This document shows, piece by piece, positions 36,896 to 45,230 of a DNA stretch of 64,000 bases. The position numbers and the translations under genes were made by a program. Below the pieces are notes generated by a model that was not told the DNA's origin, searched no databases, and saw only the letters and a program-made list of their open reading frames with translations. The first letter of the stretch is position 1, and each line of letters starts with the position of its first letter. This DNA comes from Ignavibacteriaceae bacterium. Its GTDB lineage: Bacteria > Bacteroidota > Ignavibacteria > Ignavibacteriales > Ignavibacteriaceae. Where the stretch lies: NCBI GenBank assembly GCA_019638025.1, contig JAHBUO010000001.1:310001-374000 (forward strand), in the 5' to 3' direction.

Positions 36896-38518
36896 ATGCC
36901 CACACTAAACTGGATTGGTAAAGAAGCTGTTGAAAAACACCATTTAGAAATACCATACAGATTATTAGAATATGACGATGTACTCTCCGTCGGTGATAAA
37001 GAAGACGGTAACTTACTTATACAAGGAGATAACCTTCACGCATTAAAAGCATTATTACCTTATTATGCAGGGAAAGTAAAATGTATTTATATAGACCCCC
37101 CTTATAATACCGGCAATGAAAAATGGAGCTACAATGACAATGTCAATTCACCTGAAATGAAAAAATGGATTAATGAATTTGTTGGTAAAGAAGGCGAAGA
37201 TCTTACACGGCACGATAAATGGCTATGTATGATGTACCCAAGATTGCAACTACTTAAAAAACTACTAAGACCTGATGGAATAATTTTTTCAAGTATAGAC
37301 GATAATGAAGTTCATTCTCTAAGATTTTTGCTTGACGAGATTTTTGGTCGAAATAATTTTGTTTCTCAATTAGGTTGGCAGAAAGTTTATAGCCCTAAAA
37401 ATCAGTCAAAATACTTTTCAAATGATTACGAATTTGTGTTGTGCTATGCAAAAAACATCAATAAATGTAAAGTTAATCTTTTACCTAGAACAGAGGAAAT
37501 GAACAAGAGATATAAGAATCCAGACAATGACCCGCGTGGAGTTTGGAAACCCGGTGATCTTGTAGCAAATGAAGAAAGAACAAATGGACATTTTATAGTA
37601 AAAAGCCCTAAAACTGGTAAAGAGTTTGACGCTCCTGATGGAAAGCATTGGTCTTATTCTGAAACGAATATGCAGAAATTTTTAGAGGATAATCGCATAT
37701 GGTTTGGTAAAACTGGTAATAGTTTTCCAAGTATCAAGCAGTTTTTGAGCGAAGTAAAACAAGGAAGAAAAGCATCCTCTCTACTTTCATATAAAGATTA
37801 TGGTCATACAGACGGAGCAAAAAAAGATATTAAAAAAGTATTCTCAGAAACCGAAAGAATACCTTTTGAAACGCCTAAACCTATCAAATTAATTAAGAAT
37901 CTCATTATTTTAGGAAGTAACGAAAATGATATTATTCTTGATTCGTTTACTGGAACTGGTACTACAGGACACGCAGTAATGGAACTGAATAATGAAATTA
38001 TAGGAAACAGGAAATTTATTCTTGTTGAACTTGAAGAAGACATTGCAATAAATGTAACTGCTGAAAGATTAAAAAGAGTTATAAACGGTTATGAAATAAA
38101 AAAACAAAACGGAACAATTGAAAATGTAGAAGGGCTTGGCGGCGGTTTCCGTTACTGCAAACTTGGTGAAACATTATTTGATCAATTCGGAAATGTAAGA
38201 GAAGGCGTTACATTCAAACAGCTAGCTTATCATATTTTCTTTTCAGAAACCGGAGTTCCATTAAAAGAAAACACCAAACTCGATACACCTTTAATTGGTA
38301 AATACAAAGGCGTCGCTTATTACTTATTATTCAACGGAATACTTGGCGATAAAACTGTAAACGGCGGTAACGTACTAACAAGTAAAGTTTTAGATAGTTT
38401 ACCCAAATACAAAGGCGATAAAATTATATTCGGAATGGCAAGCCGTTTAAGTACCGCAAGACTCAATAAAGAAAATATTGTATTCAAACAAATACCGGTA
38501 GAAATTAAAACAAGTTAG
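36896..38518 (+). CDS. mod: Type III restriction-modification DNA methyltransferase (Mod)
   Basis: An N6-adenine DNA methyltransferase of the beta class: the catalytic DPPY motif (Asp67 in CIYIDPPYNTG) precedes the SAM-binding motif (DSFTGTGTTGHAV from residue 349), the order seen in type III Mod proteins. The target-recognition region lies between, about residues 160-330, and does not reveal the site. The C-terminal part is as usual for the family, and the 540-residue length is complete. Mod both recognises DNA for the Res subunit and methylates host sites. Its partner res lies 1.9 kb downstream, separated by a broken dinD and an AlbA_2 gene. No clear Shine-Dalgarno is present before ATG 36896. 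Confidence 0.93.
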   Translation: MPTLNWIGKEAVEKHHLEIPYRLLEYDDVLSVGDKEDGNLLIQGDNLHALKALLPYYAGKVKCIYIDPPYNTGNEKWSYNDNVNSPEMKKWINEFVGKEGEDLTRHDKWLCMMYPRLQLLKKLLRPDGIIFSSIDDNEVHSLRFLLDEIFGRNNFVSQLGWQKVYSPKNQSKYFSNDYEFVLCYAKNINKCKVNLLPRTEEMNKRYKNPDNDPRGVWKPGDLVANEERTNGHFIVKSPKTGKEFDAPDGKHWSYSETNMQKFLEDNRIWFGKTGNSFPSIKQFLSEVKQGRKASSLLSYKDYGHTDGAKKDIKKVFSETERIPFETPKPIKLIKNLIILGSNENDIILDSFTGTGTTGHAVMELNNEIIGNRKFILVELEEDIAINVTAERLKRVINGYEIKKQNGTIENVEGLGGGFRYCKLGETLFDQFGNVREGVTFKQLAYHIFFSETGVPLKENTKLDTPLIGKYKGVAYYLLFNGILGDKTVNGGNVLTSKVLDSLPKYKGDKIIFGMASRLSTARLNKENIVFKQIPVEIKTS

Positions 38519-38533
38519 TTGGGGGAGGAACAG

Positions 38534-38711
38534 ATGAAAAAAGAAATTATAACACAACTTCGCAAAAATTTTGAAGAATCTGCATACGAAGAAAATGGAG
38601 TGGAATATTGACTGTTAAGAGAATTACAAGAATTATTGGGATATTCAGATTGGAGAAATTTTGTAGGCGTAATTAACAAAGCAAAAGAATACAAAAAAGA
38701 AATAATAAAAA
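38534..38711 (+). pseudogene. dinD: Truncated dinD (BRO-N-like) with an in-frame stop
   Basis: Starting at ATG 38534 behind GGGGAGG, the frame reads like the N-terminus of damage-inducible protein D: ENGVEY, then a TGA (38609-38611) exactly where the family has Trp, then LRELQELLGYSDWRNF and INKAKE. The reading frame is then cut by the start of the AlbA_2 gene at 38712, and the rest of the roughly 280-residue protein is missing. It thus has both a nonsense change (TGG to TGA) and a 3' truncation. Intact dinD genes often accompany restriction-modification loci. Confidence 0.75.
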
Positions 38712-40169
38712 ATGAAAACGTTAACCGCAGAAGACCTTCAACATTTGTTAAAATCTTTAGTCTCTCATAAACGTGAGAATGAATGGGTAGAGTTCAAAAA
38801 AAATTTCCATTCTCCCGAAGAAATTGGTGAGACCATTTCTGCTTTATCCAATGGTGCTTGCTTACATAATCAACCTCGTGGTTATTTAGTTTTTGGTGTT
38901 GAAAATGAAACCTATGGTATTATTGGTTCAACATTCAAACCAAAATCTGAAAAAATTAAAAATGAAGAGTTGGAAAGTTGGATTTGTCAGCGTCTTAATC
39001 CGAGAATTGATTTGAGAATATATGAGTTTGAATATGAAGGTAAATATCTCGCTTTATTCGAGATTCCTGCTGTAACAAACCAGCCTCTTACTTTTTTCAA
39101 TGTCGCTTATATCCGTGTAGGCAGCATTAATAGAAAGTTACGGGATTTCCCGGATAAAGAACGTAAGATTTGGGGAAAGAACAAAGACAGTAATTACGAA
39201 AAAGAAATTGCATTAGAAAAAGTATCCGCTTCAGATGTTGTTTCTTTACTGGATACCCAGCATTATTTTGACCTGATACAGAGACCATATCCATCAACCC
39301 GTGAAGCAGTTATTGAAAAATTCATTTCTGAAAGATTAATCTTGAGATCCGATAGAAATTATTCAATAACAAATCTTGGTGGGTTATTATTTGCAAAAAA
39401 CCTAAAAGAATTTCCTTCTTTATTCCGGAAAACAATTCGGGTTATTGTTTATAAAGGGAAAAACAAACTTGATACAATTAAGGATATTCAAGGAACGAAA
39501 GGTTATGCCGTAGGTTTTGAAGGGCTCGTAGATTATATAAATGATCAGCTTCCCCAAAATGAAGAAATAAGCAAAACTTTAAGAAAACAGGTCCGAATGT
39601 ATCCGGAAGAAGCCGTTCGTGAGCTTGTGGCAAATGCCCTTATTCATCAAGACCTATATGAAAAGGGCTCACCTGTAATTGAAATTTTTTCCGATAGAAT
39701 TGAATTCACAAATCCCGGTCTTCCAATTATTACACCTATTCGTTTTATAGATGAATATCAATCAAGAAATGAATTATTGGCTGATCTGATGAGAAGGTTA
39801 CGCATGTGTGAGGAAAAAGGGAGTGGAATTGATAAGGTAATCTTCGGTTCTGAATTATTTCAGCTTCCCGGACCGGAATTTTTGGTTCAGGAAAAACATA
39901 CAAAAGCAATTATGTTTGCACACCAGCGTCTTAGTCAGATGGATAAAAGAGATAAAGTCCGAGCCTGCTATCAACACGCCTGTTTAAAATATGTTTCTAA
40001 TGAAAAAATGACAAATCAAACTTTGAGAGATAGATTTATGATTGATGAAAAAAATTCAGCCATGGCTTCTCGTATAATACGTGATACAATAGCGGACGGT
40101 TTTATTAAAGAGGATGACCCAAGCAGCGCATCAAGAAGGTTTGCCCGTTATATTCCATTTTGGGCTTAA
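38712..40169 (+). CDS. AlbA_2 (Schlafen-type) DNA-binding protein with RecG-like/HATPase C-terminal domain
   Basis: The N-terminal AlbA_2 domain (residues 15-150) is marked by NEWVEFKKNFHSPEEIGETISALSNGA and the YIRVGS segment. The central part contains an ATP-binding HATPase_c_4-like region (VRELVANALIHQDL, IEIFSDRIEFTNPG, GSGIDKVI). A winged-helix-like tail ends the protein (LRDRFMIDEKN). Such proteins (COG2865-like) are often annotated as transcriptional regulators or helicase-related and are common inside restriction-modification loci. The gene sits between mod and res in the same direction and may regulate or assist the system. The start ATG lies out of frame within the dinD relic. Confidence 0.87.
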   Translation: MKTLTAEDLQHLLKSLVSHKRENEWVEFKKNFHSPEEIGETISALSNGACLHNQPRGYLVFGVENETYGIIGSTFKPKSEKIKNEELESWICQRLNPRIDLRIYEFEYEGKYLALFEIPAVTNQPLTFFNVAYIRVGSINRKLRDFPDKERKIWGKNKDSNYEKEIALEKVSASDVVSLLDTQHYFDLIQRPYPSTREAVIEKFISERLILRSDRNYSITNLGGLLFAKNLKEFPSLFRKTIRVIVYKGKNKLDTIKDIQGTKGYAVGFEGLVDYINDQLPQNEEISKTLRKQVRMYPEEAVRELVANALIHQDLYEKGSPVIEIFSDRIEFTNPGLPIITPIRFIDEYQSRNELLADLMRRLRMCEEKGSGIDKVIFGSELFQLPGPEFLVQEKHTKAIMFAHQRLSQMDKRDKVRACYQHACLKYVSNEKMTNQTLRDRFMIDEKNSAMASRIIRDTIADGFIKEDDPSSASRRFARYIPFWA

Positions 40170-40177
40170 AAATTTGA

Positions 40178-40275
40178 AGTTTTTATTTGACTGTTATTTG
40201 ACTACTCCCCTTTTTTAATGTAAAAACGCATCAAATTCGATGCTTTTTATTTGACGGCAATTTGATTCATATTAA
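40178..40275. repeat. Short direct repeats TTATTTGAC and weak terminator before res
   Basis: TTATTTGACTG and TTATTTGACTA follow each other with an 11-bp period just after the AlbA_2 stop. A third copy, TTATTTGACGGC, followed by the related AATTTGATT lies about 60 bp further on. Between them GCATC-AAATTC-GATGC with a T-run (40228-40248) resembles a weak terminator. The repeats could be tandem protein-binding sites controlling res. Confidence 0.4.
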
Positions 40276-40364
40276 TAAACCATTTTGCTGCTGTCGGGAA
40301 AATAGTTCAATAAGAAAATAATTCTTTAAGATTAGTAAAAAAACAAAAGGACTTTGATAAATCG

Positions 40365-42995
40365 ATGTTAAAAAAATATCAACAAACTTCACTTGAAAAA
40401 CTAACTTCATTTCTACAAAAGTGCGCAATTGAAAAAGATGTAGATAGAGCATATTCTGATTGTACACTTGAAAACTTCGGACAGCGGGGGGTTTATAATG
40501 ATGCCGGTTTTACAAATATACCATATGTTTGTTTACGGTTGCCAACCGGGGGCGGAAAAACTATTTTAGCAGCTCATTCAGTCGGTATTGCAAGCAAGGA
40601 ATATTTAGCTCGCGATTTTTCTTTGGTCATCTGGCTTGTGCCAAGCAATCAAATTTTAGAACAAACTTATGACGCATTATCCGATACACATCATCCATAT
40701 AGGAAGGCATTAAATCAATATTTTAATGACAATGTTGAAATACTCAAAGTAGATGAAGCAAGAAGCATTCAAAAAGGAACACTTTTATCAAATACAATAG
40801 TTATCATTTCAACTTTTGCCTCATGGCGTGTTGATAAAACCGAGGGGCGAAAAGTTTATGAACAAAACGGAAGTTTATCTTCTCACTTCGAGCATTTAAA
40901 AAATAAACAAATTGATAACCTTGAAAAACTGAATGGTTCCAATATTCCAATTCACTCACTTGCAAACGTGGTTTATCTAAATAACCCCGTATTCATTATT
41001 GACGAGGCACATAACGCAAGAACAGAATTAACGTTTGAAGTTATTAAAAGACTTAATCCGGCTTGTATTATTGAATATACTGCAACACCAAAAACAAAAG
41101 GAAACGATAGAAGCAACGTACTTTATAGCGTATCTGCTGCGGAATTAAAAGCCGAAGATATGATAAAGATGCCGATTGAATTACTTACAACTGATGAATG
41201 GCAAAACGCAATATCAAATGCTGTTAAACAACAGCAATCCCTTGAACTAATCGCAAAAGAGGAAGAAAAATTAACCGGGGAATACATTCGTCCGATTGTG
41301 TTGCTACAAGCCCAACACGATAGCCAAACCGAAAGCACAATAAATGTTGATGAAGTTAAGAAATTTCTTATTAATACAATGCAGTTGTCCGAAGATCAAA
41401 TTGCCGTTGCAACCGGAACAGAAAGAGGAATCGAAGGCAAAGATTTATCAGCAACGGATGAACCAATAAGGTTTATTATAACTAAACAAGCACTTAAAGA
41501 AGGCTGGGATTGTCCCTTTGCTTATGTTTTTTGTTCAGTAGCAAAAGTAAGTTCAAGTAAAGACGTAGAACAACTTTTGGGTCGTGTTCTTAGAATGCCA
41601 AATGTTAAACGAAAAGAAATGAACGAGCTTAACAAAGCATATGCTTTTGTTTCAGCGGATAGTTTTTATAATGCTGCAAAAAATCTTCAAGATTCACTCA
41701 TCTCCGCTGGCTTTACATCAGCCGAAGCAGTTGACTTAATTGAGATTGCCCCGGCGCAATTCACGCTCGGTAAGTTTTTCGGTAATATTCAACTTGAAGT
41801 AAAAGAACTACCGGATTTATCAGGGTTGGATGAAACCATAAAAAATAAAATTGAAATTGACCATGAAACGAAGTCGATTGTAATAAAGGAAGACATTACA
41901 GAAGATGAAAAAGATGCCCTAAAAAATAGACTTACAGCTGAAAGCGATAAAGAAAAAATTGAGCAAGCATATCAAGAAATAAAATTATTCATTAACAAAA
42001 CAACATCCCCTCATAAAAGAGGTAAAGTATTTTCGGTTCCTCAACTATTAATAGATTTTGATGGTGAGTTTAGAGTTTTTGATGAAGAGGTTTTACTTCC
42101 TGCAGATTGGAATTTGGCTACTTGCGATAAGACTTTGACTGAAGAAGAATTTCCGACAAAAGTAGACGGTGGTACTAAGGGGTTAATTGATATTGATGGC
42201 AAAGGGAAAACTTATACTTATAATGCTTCAACGATTCAAGAAGAATTATCTTCCTTAATTATTTCAAGTGTGATGGATAAAAATGGATTGATTCAATGGC
42301 TTGTAAAAGAATGCCGACATCAATCGATTCCTTATGCACAGATTATTGTCTTCATTTCCTCTTTAGTTGACGAACTAATTGATAAGCGCTCATTGCATGT
42401 TGAACATCTCGTATTTATGCGGTTCAAATTAAAAGACTCCGTTAAAAGGAAAATTCTAAAGTTATATCAGGATGCAAAGAGAAAAGGGTATGAAGAACTA
42501 CTTTTCACTCAACCAGGTATTGTAAAAGAAGAAATCAGCCAATTTAAATTAGGTGAAGATTTTGTTTTCCCTTCCCTTTACCCTGCAAACCCTTATTACA
42601 ACGGTTCTTTCAAATTTTCTAAACATTTTCACGATCATATCGCAGATATGAATAATGAGGAAGCAGAGTGCGCTTTTAATATCGACTCTAATCCCAATGT
42701 AGAATTCTGGATTAGAAACCTTGACCGTCAAGAGACCTATGCTTTTTGGTTGCAAACATCAACTGATAAATTCTATCCCGATTTCATCGCAAAACTTAAT
42801 GATGGAACAATTGTAATTATTGAATACAAAGGAAGCGATAGATACAATAACGATGATTCAAAAGAGAAAAGACAACTGGGTGATTTTTACGCCGGAGTTA
42901 GTGAAAACAAATGTCGTTTCATTATGCTTAACGGAAAAGATTGGAATACTCTTAAAAATTTTTTGAATATTGAGAGAGAAGTAAAGTACAGCTAA
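40365..42995 (+). CDS. res: Type III restriction enzyme subunit (Res): helicase plus nuclease
   Basis: A superfamily 2 helicase/translocase fused to a restriction nuclease. Walker A is LPTGGGKT (residues 59-66), Walker B is IIDEAHNAR (Asp213), the TATPK motif follows, and motif VI is QLLGRVLRMP. The C-terminal nuclease has a PD-(D/E)xK arrangement: Asp806 in YPDF and Glu820-x-Lys822 in IIEYKG. All catalytic elements are intact, so with mod it forms a complete type III system that cuts unmodified DNA after translocation between head-to-head sites (family knowledge). The 876-residue length is normal. The roughly 195-bp spacer upstream suggests a promoter separate from mod. Confidence 0.94.
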   Translation: MLKKYQQTSLEKLTSFLQKCAIEKDVDRAYSDCTLENFGQRGVYNDAGFTNIPYVCLRLPTGGGKTILAAHSVGIASKEYLARDFSLVIWLVPSNQILEQTYDALSDTHHPYRKALNQYFNDNVEILKVDEARSIQKGTLLSNTIVIISTFASWRVDKTEGRKVYEQNGSLSSHFEHLKNKQIDNLEKLNGSNIPIHSLANVVYLNNPVFIIDEAHNARTELTFEVIKRLNPACIIEYTATPKTKGNDRSNVLYSVSAAELKAEDMIKMPIELLTTDEWQNAISNAVKQQQSLELIAKEEEKLTGEYIRPIVLLQAQHDSQTESTINVDEVKKFLINTMQLSEDQIAVATGTERGIEGKDLSATDEPIRFIITKQALKEGWDCPFAYVFCSVAKVSSSKDVEQLLGRVLRMPNVKRKEMNELNKAYAFVSADSFYNAAKNLQDSLISAGFTSAEAVDLIEIAPAQFTLGKFFGNIQLEVKELPDLSGLDETIKNKIEIDHETKSIVIKEDITEDEKDALKNRLTAESDKEKIEQAYQEIKLFINKTTSPHKRGKVFSVPQLLIDFDGEFRVFDEEVLLPADWNLATCDKTLTEEEFPTKVDGGTKGLIDIDGKGKTYTYNASTIQEELSSLIISSVMDKNGLIQWLVKECRHQSIPYAQIIVFISSLVDELIDKRSLHVEHLVFMRFKLKDSVKRKILKLYQDAKRKGYEELLFTQPGIVKEEISQFKLGEDFVFPSLYPANPYYNGSFKFSKHFHDHIADMNNEEAECAFNIDSNPNVEFWIRNLDRQETYAFWLQTSTDKFYPDFIAKLNDGTIVIIEYKGSDRYNNDDSKEKRQLGDFYAGVSENKCRFIMLNGKDWNTLKNFLNIEREVKYS

Positions 42996-43594
42996 ATAAG
43001 AAAGAGAGTATAAACTGTCCCCCAAGCCAAAAGCGTAATGGTATTCTCCCGGCTGACAAGAACCACCCCTCAACACTCATTAATTACTATTTTACGCCAA
43101 AAAAAAGCAAAAAGACTTCAAAATGCTTAATTGCTAGCCCGCTAAATAAGATATAATGCTCATTATATAAGCTATCGAGCTCGTTATATAGGATATAACG
43201 TCCATTATATAAGCTATTAAGCCCGTTATATAAGATATAATCCTCATTATATAGGATATAACGCCCATTATATAGACTATCGAGTCCGTTATATAAGATA
43301 TAGAGCTCTTTATATATTATATAATAACAGAGCATTAATGATTTTTATCTCACTAAACGGCAAAATTTGCAGAAATATATGCATGAAAGACTATTGGTTT
43401 TCTTACTTATTAGTAGAAATTAATTGTCTATTTTGAGTTAAATATATTGAAAAATAAATCAATAATAAAAGTTTGATTGATTTTATAGCTATAAATAATT
43501 AATTTTACACTACCGATAAAGTAAATCAAAAAAATATGATTTATACTAATGGGTATAATAAATTTATATTATCAATCAATAGATGAGGTTACTA
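42996..43594. other. 599-bp intergenic region with repeat array
   Basis: The first 145 bp hold no gene and are locally GC-richer. The centre is the 21-bp tandem repeat array (43141-43329). The last 260 bp are very AT-rich (43360-43580), without a recognisable gene, and presumably carry the promoter of the small protein at 43595. Confidence 0.7.
43141..43329. repeat. Tandem array of nine 21-bp hairpin-forming units
   Basis: Nine consecutive units of exactly 21 bp begin at 43141, 43162, 43183, 43204, 43225, 43246, 43267, 43288 and 43309; the last is degenerate. The consensus is close to RTTATATARGATATAAYGCYC, with a second subtype containing GCTATCGAGC (units 2, 4 and 7). Several units are near-perfect inverted repeats, for example CGTTATAT-AGG-ATATAACG. 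Because 21 is a multiple of three, the minus strand stays open and reads a 7-residue motif such as LYNGRYI. It is not a CRISPR array because there are no unique spacers. Confidence 0.88.
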
Positions 43595-43957
43595 ATGGCT
43601 GATAGAACAACTCGTGCGTTATCACCCAAAATTGTTCAGGATGACATGAACGGCTTTGCCGCATTAAAAGGCATCCCCGATTATTCCCCCAATAATTCTG
43701 CATTTGAGGTCAACAAGCTTGAAGAGAGTTACAACGCTATGCTTGCAAAGCAGGTTGACTTCGCCCAAAAGGAAGCAAGCTATAAGAGTGCAAGAGATGA
43801 AAAAGTTCTTGCAGAGTGGGACTTCCATAATAAAATTCTCGGTGCAAAAGAGCAGGTTATTGCTCAATACGGAAAAAGCTCAAATGAGGTTCAGGCAATC
43901 GGTTTGAAGAAAAAAACTGAATACAAAAAACCTTCCGGCAGAAAGTCTTCTTCCTAA
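43595..43957 (+). CDS. Small helical protein of unknown function
   Basis: A 120-residue protein, MADRTTRALSPK onward, predicted mainly helical (residues 45-95 look like a coiled coil). It has a basic C-terminal tail following SSNEVQAIGLKKKTEY. The tail resembles that of small hypothetical proteins found repeatedly in Bacteroidetes and cyanobacterial genomes, but I know no function. ATG 43583 is in frame, but ATG 43595 has GAGG at the right distance. A good terminator follows. Being next to the repeat array and between two defence-type modules is its only context. Confidence 0.75.
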   Translation: MADRTTRALSPKIVQDDMNGFAALKGIPDYSPNNSAFEVNKLEESYNAMLAKQVDFAQKEASYKSARDEKVLAEWDFHNKILGAKEQVIAQYGKSSNEVQAIGLKKKTEYKKPSGRKSSS

Positions 43958-43970
43958 AATTAATTACAAC

Positions 43971-44006
43971 GCTGTCGGGGAGAAATCTCTGACAGCTGTT
44001 TTTTTT
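43971..44006 (+). terminator. Rho-independent terminator after the small protein
   Basis: GCTGTC (43971-43976) pairs with GACAGC (43991-43996), with an inner GAGA/TCTC stem, followed by TGTTTTTTTT. Directly after it comes a run of eight G (44007-44014), making an unusual T8G8 tract. Confidence 0.85.
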
Positions 44007-44066
44007 GGGGGGGGAAATAGAGAAGATAGTATTTGACACTCTATAAATATTAACTAAGTTTGGATA

Positions 44067-44092
44067 GGTAACGCGAACATTTTTCTGTTACC
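44067..44092. promoter_or_regulatory. Inverted repeat upstream of the DGQHR gene
   Basis: GGTAAC (44067-44072) and GTTACC (44087-44092) form a perfect 6-bp inverted repeat separated by 14 bp, about 90 bp before the DGQHR start. A TTGACA lies near 44035-44040. It could be an operator or leader hairpin; the evidence is only the symmetry. Confidence 0.3.
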
Positions 44093-44183
44093 GACTAATT
44101 AACTTAAATTTGATTAGGATATACGGAAAGTATGTCTTCTGAAGTTAGGATCCATAATAAATAGAAAAAATGAAGAAATATCT

Positions 44184-45230
44184 ATGAGAAGTGAAGAGTA
44201 CAAATATGTAACGACAAGATTTTTCGAGAATGATATTTATACATTCTCAATGAAAATTTCTGACTTGCTCGACATTACATATGTAGCAGCAAGGGGTAAA
44301 AGTACAGAACAAGGCGCAGTTCAAAGAGTCCTTAACAAACAAAGAATTTCTTTAATTAGAAAATTCATCCTTGAAGGAAATTTATTTGTTAATACTTTTA
44401 TTTTAAATTGGACTGACACAGACAACTCACCTAAAATTAAAAAAGATTCACTAAATATTCCCCTACAAGGAAGGCGTGCTCAAATTCTTGATGGACAACA
44501 TAGAATTGAAGGTTTGAGAGAAGCGGTTACTTTTGATCAAGGGATTAAAGAAAAAGAAGTCCTTGTTTCGTTAGCTATAGGCTTAACGACGAAAGAAGCT
44601 GCCAAAATTTTCCTCAATATAAATAGTGAGCAAAAACCGGTTCCTAAGAGTTTAATCTATGATTTATTTGGCGAAGCTATCGAGGACAAGGAGCACGCAA
44701 TAAATAGAGCTACTGATCTTATAGAATTCTTAAATACTCATATCTCTTCACCTTTTTACCAGAGAATAAAATATCCAGGTAGTCCAAAAGGAACAGGATT
44801 GATTGACCTTGCAATAATTGTAAATGCCATTAAGCCCCATTTGGGTGTTGATGGTGTATTTCATAGACTGCAATTGCATGAAATTGAAGTCCAACAAAGG
44901 ATAATTATTAATTACTACAATGCAATTAAAAAGGCTTATCAAAAAGCAAATAATTTATGGGATAAAAGTACTGAAAACCCTTTTATTAAAGGAGCTGGTT
45001 TTAATGGATCTTTTGAATTCTTAGTTGAAACCCTGATACCCAAATGCCAAGCAGACAAGAACTTTTCTCAGGAGTATTTTGAAGAAATAATGAAATTAGA
45101 ACCCGATTTTCTAATTACCACTTCAAACTTTAGAAATCTTGATGGTAAAACAGCTAGGAAATCTGTAAAGAGTTTTTTTAATGAATGTTTTACCAAAGAT
45201 ATTCCGAAAAGTGATGAGTATAAGTTTTAA
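44184..45230 (+). CDS. DGQHR-domain protein (DndB-related)
   Basis: A 348-residue protein with the DGQHR signature at residues 103-107 (AQILDGQHRIEGL) and FLNINSEQKPVPKSL further on, as in the DGQHR/DndB superfamily. Some members regulate DNA phosphorothioation or accompany other defence systems; the biochemical role is not settled. No dndCDE or pbe-type genes are in the window, so a phosphorothioation role is not supported here. The last codons overlap the next gene (start 45214), indicating a translationally coupled two-gene unit. It lies in the accessory region right of a type III restriction system. Confidence 0.85.
   Translation: MRSEEYKYVTTRFFENDIYTFSMKISDLLDITYVAARGKSTEQGAVQRVLNKQRISLIRKFILEGNLFVNTFILNWTDTDNSPKIKKDSLNIPLQGRRAQILDGQHRIEGLREAVTFDQGIKEKEVLVSLAIGLTTKEAAKIFLNINSEQKPVPKSLIYDLFGEAIEDKEHAINRATDLIEFLNTHISSPFYQRIKYPGSPKGTGLIDLAIIVNAIKPHLGVDGVFHRLQLHEIEVQQRIIINYYNAIKKAYQKANNLWDKSTENPFIKGAGFNGSFEFLVETLIPKCQADKNFSQEYFEEIMKLEPDFLITTSNFRNLDGKTARKSVKSFFNECFTKDIPKSDEYKF

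Noticed and set aside
38534-38770. UGA read-through or recoding in the dinD-like frame
   Set aside because: UGA is used as an ordinary stop elsewhere in the window and the gene is also truncated at its 3' end, so a pseudogene is simpler.
43141-43329. CRISPR array
   Set aside because: Units are contiguous 21-mers with no unique spacers, and no cas genes are present.
43087-43335. 82-residue minus-strand reading frame through the 21-bp repeat array
   Set aside because: The frame stays open simply because the repeat length is a multiple of three and the unit lacks stops. There is no Shine-Dalgarno or domain, so it is reported as a repeat with a possible coding role, not as a gene.
44184-45230. 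Phosphorothioation regulator dndB
   Set aside because: Only the DGQHR motif supports it; no dndCDE, dptFGH or pbe genes are in the window.
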